From Pelobates cultripes (taxonomy: Eukaryota; Chordata; Amphibia; Anura; Pelobatidae), in the NCBI GenBank assembly GCA_933207985.1, contig OW240918.1, positions 22,496,007 through 22,560,006 on the forward strand: DNA of 64,000 nucleotides, written 5' to 3'. Of this stretch, positions 61,016 to 64,000 are shown one piece after another. The translations under genes and the position numbers were made by a program. The first letter of the stretch is position 1; every line of letters starts with the position of its first letter. Below the pieces are notes generated by a model that saw nothing but the letters and a program-made list of their open reading frames with translations, ran no database searches and was not told where the DNA came from.

Positions 61016-63544
61016 TTTAATTAAGAGAATGTTGTAGCACATGTACAGTTAATATAGGAGGTGCCGATAAAGAAGGTAAGCAACTGATTTATTGTTGACT
61101 GATAATTTATTTCCTGTTTTAAGATTTATATTTATTCAGCTGAGCTCTCTGGCTGGTGTGTTTGAATGAGATAAGTGCAGCTATGAGCGAGCTGGGTGCA
61201 GTATTTACCGGAGTGTTTGCTTAAGTTTAGAGCAAAGCAGCTTTAGACACAAGGTCAAATGTGTATAACTGAGAGTTTTTTTAGATAACACATAGATTAA
61301 AATTTTACAAATTCTACAAAAGAATAGGGAATGGTACCACTGTGCGGTTTGCTGTGCTGTAGATAGAGTGTGAGTGTTGAATTAGGGTTCCATATTAGGG
61401 GTTTTATATTAGATTGTGGTTGGTATACTTAAAATGTGAGCGTATCCCAATCCTAATTTTTTTTGTTTATTTTATCGTCTCATCATTTGTCACATATTTA
61501 TCTCTATATTTTCTGGAAATACATTCACTATTATCTTACTCCTTTCATACCCCTTTTTTCCCCCTACCTTTTCTTTTATTATGCTGTGTATTCCTTTAAA
61601 TTAAAAAAAATGATGTTCTTCATCTCTTTGAAATATACATATTTACAATTGAAATAATCCTGTTCTGGATTTGCAAGACAGGGTAATTTAGTGACAATTA
61701 TCATTTTTTTCTTTCATTTCTGTTAATTTACTATTTTTAAAAGACCTTAAAATTGTAAAAACACCACCCACGAAGGAGGAATTGCAGTTGTATATTGTGT
61801 TAGTGTGTGAGTGTGGTGAGTCGAAATTCTGAGCCCTCAATACCCCACAACATTCGCAATCTGTGAAGTGGGATTCTGGTGGGTGGGATCAAAGGGGGTG
61901 GACCTGTGATATAAAGTATGTCACAAGTACTGCCCAACAGTAGCAGACCTGCCTGGAATGGGGGAAGGTCTGTCTGAAGAATTGGCAGGTCAGCCTGGCG
62001 TGAAAGGCCCACCCACCAAGGGTGGACCATGCAGAGAATGTGATTTTCACCACTATCTGCAGTGTTCTCGTGCCCTAAGCATGGCACAAGTGTATCTAAT
62101 GCTCACGCTATACCTTCTGGAGACCCCAAAAGAGGGACACTAGGGAACAAAGTCAGGATAGGACTAAAACAGGGACTGTCCTGATGGAATTGGGATGATA
62201 GAGATGCCTGCCCTGGTACTACTGAAGACAGCCTATAGAATTCAGCCTTCACAGCAGGAGTATAGGCTGTTATGGTGCATAGATTCTCTGTAAATATCAC
62301 CTGACCTCAGATAAGCTTCTAGCCCTCAGCAAAGGAAAAAAAGAAACGTTTCTGCAACAATAAAACAACAATAACTTAAAATAGGGAGCACACAGAAACA
62401 AAAACTAATAATGTGATAGCTATATCTGTTTATATAAAATACAGACTCAGCTAATATTTTTTTTTTTTTTAAATAACTTTCTACATGTTAATGTTTGAAA
62501 CACTGCCTCCTCCAAATTGTTTATTAAATAAACAGCTCACCTTAATATTAGTTGTTTGTTTTTTAATTCCAGAATGCTGTGTTTTAAATCTACTGTCCCT
62601 TTAAGTGTGGTCCGTATACTTACTGCTTTTTAAACTTGTCACACAAACAGTATAAAACACTTCACAGTGCAGAGCACTGATGTGTATTGTCCGATGACTG
62701 TGAGGACATCAAATTCCTGCTCTCCTGAAAAGACTGTTGATTAAATTGGCCGAGTACCAAGATATCATGGGTTGAACATCCTGAAATGGTCCCACTGGCC
62801 AAATAGAAACTCCAATAATATTTGCTTGAGATATGTCGGGTTCACCTGCAGAGCAAGCATAGCAGGTGACATTCATTCAATGTACAATAGCCCTCATATG
62901 CTATGTGTTAAACACACCAAAGAGAAATAGTTGGCATTGTATGGAACGAATTGTGTCGGGTTGGTATGCAGCACATTTAATTTTCAATTAGTTTATATAT
63001 TAACCAGTATGTGCACAAATGGTCTAATACAAAACAGAATATGGCACATGCTGTGTTTCTGTAAGCGCTAATTAGATTTCGTTTCTTCGGTCTTATTCTT
63101 GAAACCAAAATTTTATTGTGGTTTGCAAATCTTATCTCACCACCCCTTCTTGATTTATCGCAATATGAATCTGGATCCCTGTCCCTCTGGACTTTCATGA
63201 GATATAAAATTAGCTGGCCAGTTAATTAACCTATCACTTCTCTCTCTGCACTGTGCTTGGCTGTGCCTGAATAAACCATTTTGGAGGCCGGAGAACTGGC
63301 AGAGGAGACTAACCAGTATGGGTACCATAATCATGATCACATTGTGTTCCACATTCAGTTGTGTCAAGTAAAAAGTTGGAGGAAAATTAGGTAGAGATGA
63401 CGAAGATCAAAATATTCCGCATCACGAACATTAATTACTAAAAATGTGTTTGTTTTTTTATTTTGTTAATTATGTCATATTTTTTCCCTGAATGGATTCT
63501 AGGGAGGCAATTATCTTTATAAATTTAATTTCTCTTCCCTCTAG
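61016..63544 (+). other. Non-coding sequence, likely lypd6b 5'-UTR intron
   Basis: Ends in the strong acceptor at 63544, so the part next to it must be intron. No repeat boundaries are identified apart from poly-T near 62460. 61800-62150 is richer in GC with open frames on both strands but no recognisable protein. Confidence 0.55.
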
Positions 63545-63590
63545 GTAAAACAGAGCGAGACCCTGAGTGGTTAAGATCCATATTTGCAGC
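63545..63590 (+). other. lypd6b: 5'-UTR part of the lypd6b exon with splice acceptor
   Basis: The pyrimidine tract TTTCTCTTCCCTCTAG ends at 63544 and is a strong 3' splice site. The 46 exonic bases before the ATG carry a stop in the coding frame. An acceptor ahead of a UTR means at least one non-coding first exon lies upstream, so the promoter is not here. LYPD6B genes in mammals are known to have distant 5'-UTR exons. I could not pick out the upstream exon. Confidence 0.75.
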
Positions 63591-63702
63591 ATGCTGATAT
63601 CTCAGCAGTGCGTCCTGTGCATCGTCCAGTTCATTATGATTACAAAATACAGCACGTGGGCCAAAAATATAAACTTCCATAATGTGAGACCGCCAGTCGA
63701 TC
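63591..63702 (+). CDS. lypd6b: lypd6b, first coding exon (N-terminus, partial gene)
   Basis: Encodes 37 codons plus one base (phase 1), from ATG at 63591 to the GTAAGT donor at 63703. The start is fixed by an in-frame TGA at 63564-63566 with no other ATG between. The peptide is a signal sequence with a hydrophobic core (CVLCIVQFIMI, residues 7-17) and probable cleavage after TWA (24). It is followed by KNINFHNVRPPVD, which I recognise as the segment just before the Ly6 domain of LYPD6B. LYPD6B is a GPI-anchored Ly6/uPAR three-finger protein at the cell surface, known as a modulator of nicotinic acetylcholine receptors. The cysteine-rich Ly6 domain and GPI signal lie on later exons beyond the window. 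LYPD6, the paralogue, has a different linker here and is the less likely alternative. Identification rests on a short exon, so it is good but not absolute. Confidence 0.87.
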
Positions 63703-64000
63703 GTAAGTAGCTAATTTAATGTTTCTGTCATTGGCTTGTCATTTATTACACTTGATTACAGGAACACTATAGTGTCAGGAATACAAACATGTATTACTGA
63801 CACTATAGTCCTGAAGTGGCTGTTAGGGTGACTGTCCCCCTCTCTAAGCAGTATTAAGGTGTTTTTAAAAAAGAAAGAGAACATTTGGAAGTAGAAAATT
63901 CCCAAATTTACCAATAAACTACTTACAATGTTTGCACTTTGTCTGACTGTGTGTATAGCACTGTAAATGTGAGACCCGGGAGCTCAGCCTTCAGCTCCTC
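63703..64000 (+). other. Start of lypd6b intron with a TTAA-type miniature element
   Basis: Intron sequence after the GTAAGT donor. From about 63763 it contains the left end of an interspersed element (AGGAACACTATAGTGTCAGG, then a short inverted copy ending CTGACACTATAG near 63808). This resembles the TTAA-flanked families elsewhere in the window. The right end is outside the window. Confidence 0.6.

Overview
This is non-coding vertebrate DNA, most likely from a frog. One exon can be named: the first coding exon of lypd6b (63545-63702, plus strand), close to the right end. It has a clean splice acceptor, an in-frame upstream stop and a GTAAGT donor. Because it is entered by splicing, at least part of the sequence to its left must be a 5'-UTR intron. 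I assign it to a frog because of the dense TTAA-flanked miniature elements (ends reading TTAAAGGACCACTATAG), the L2-type tails (ATATAGCGCCAACA with ATT repeats), and the hAT and Tc1 remnants. The species is not established.

Layout. 1-7061 is single-copy AT-rich sequence with scattered repeats. 7062-8455 is a hAT-type element interrupted by a 100-N gap. 8209-25164 is one contig lying between two 100-N gaps, and it matches 25265-37544 almost base for base. The only large difference is a 4,592-bp LTR retrotransposon at 17455-22046, which is present in the first copy and absent from the second. The second copy shows the intact empty target site. Copy 1 fills its contig except for 24 leading bases, and both copy boundaries fall on the gaps. 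This fits two haplotypes placed one after the other in the assembly better than a real tandem duplication. 37545-63544 is unique sequence with isolated repeats, including three levels of nested elements at 45764-46915 and a solo LTR at 51392-52339. 63545-64000 holds the lypd6b exon and the start of the next intron.

The most unusual object is the LTR element. It lies on the minus strand and has TG...CA LTRs, a 5-bp target duplication (ACGAC), a leucine-tRNA-like primer binding site and a purine tract. Its single long reading frame is acidic and Trp-rich at the N-terminus and continues into many 15-16-residue repeats built on SPVSIPQRQ. I see no protease, reverse transcriptase, RNase H or integrase, so it must be mobilised in trans.

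Most other open reading frames are chance products of repeats. The exceptions are decayed transposon genes: a broken Tc1 transposase and an L2-clade reverse transcriptase fragment, each present in both haplotype copies. I found no tRNA, rRNA, CRISPR or prokaryote-type features.
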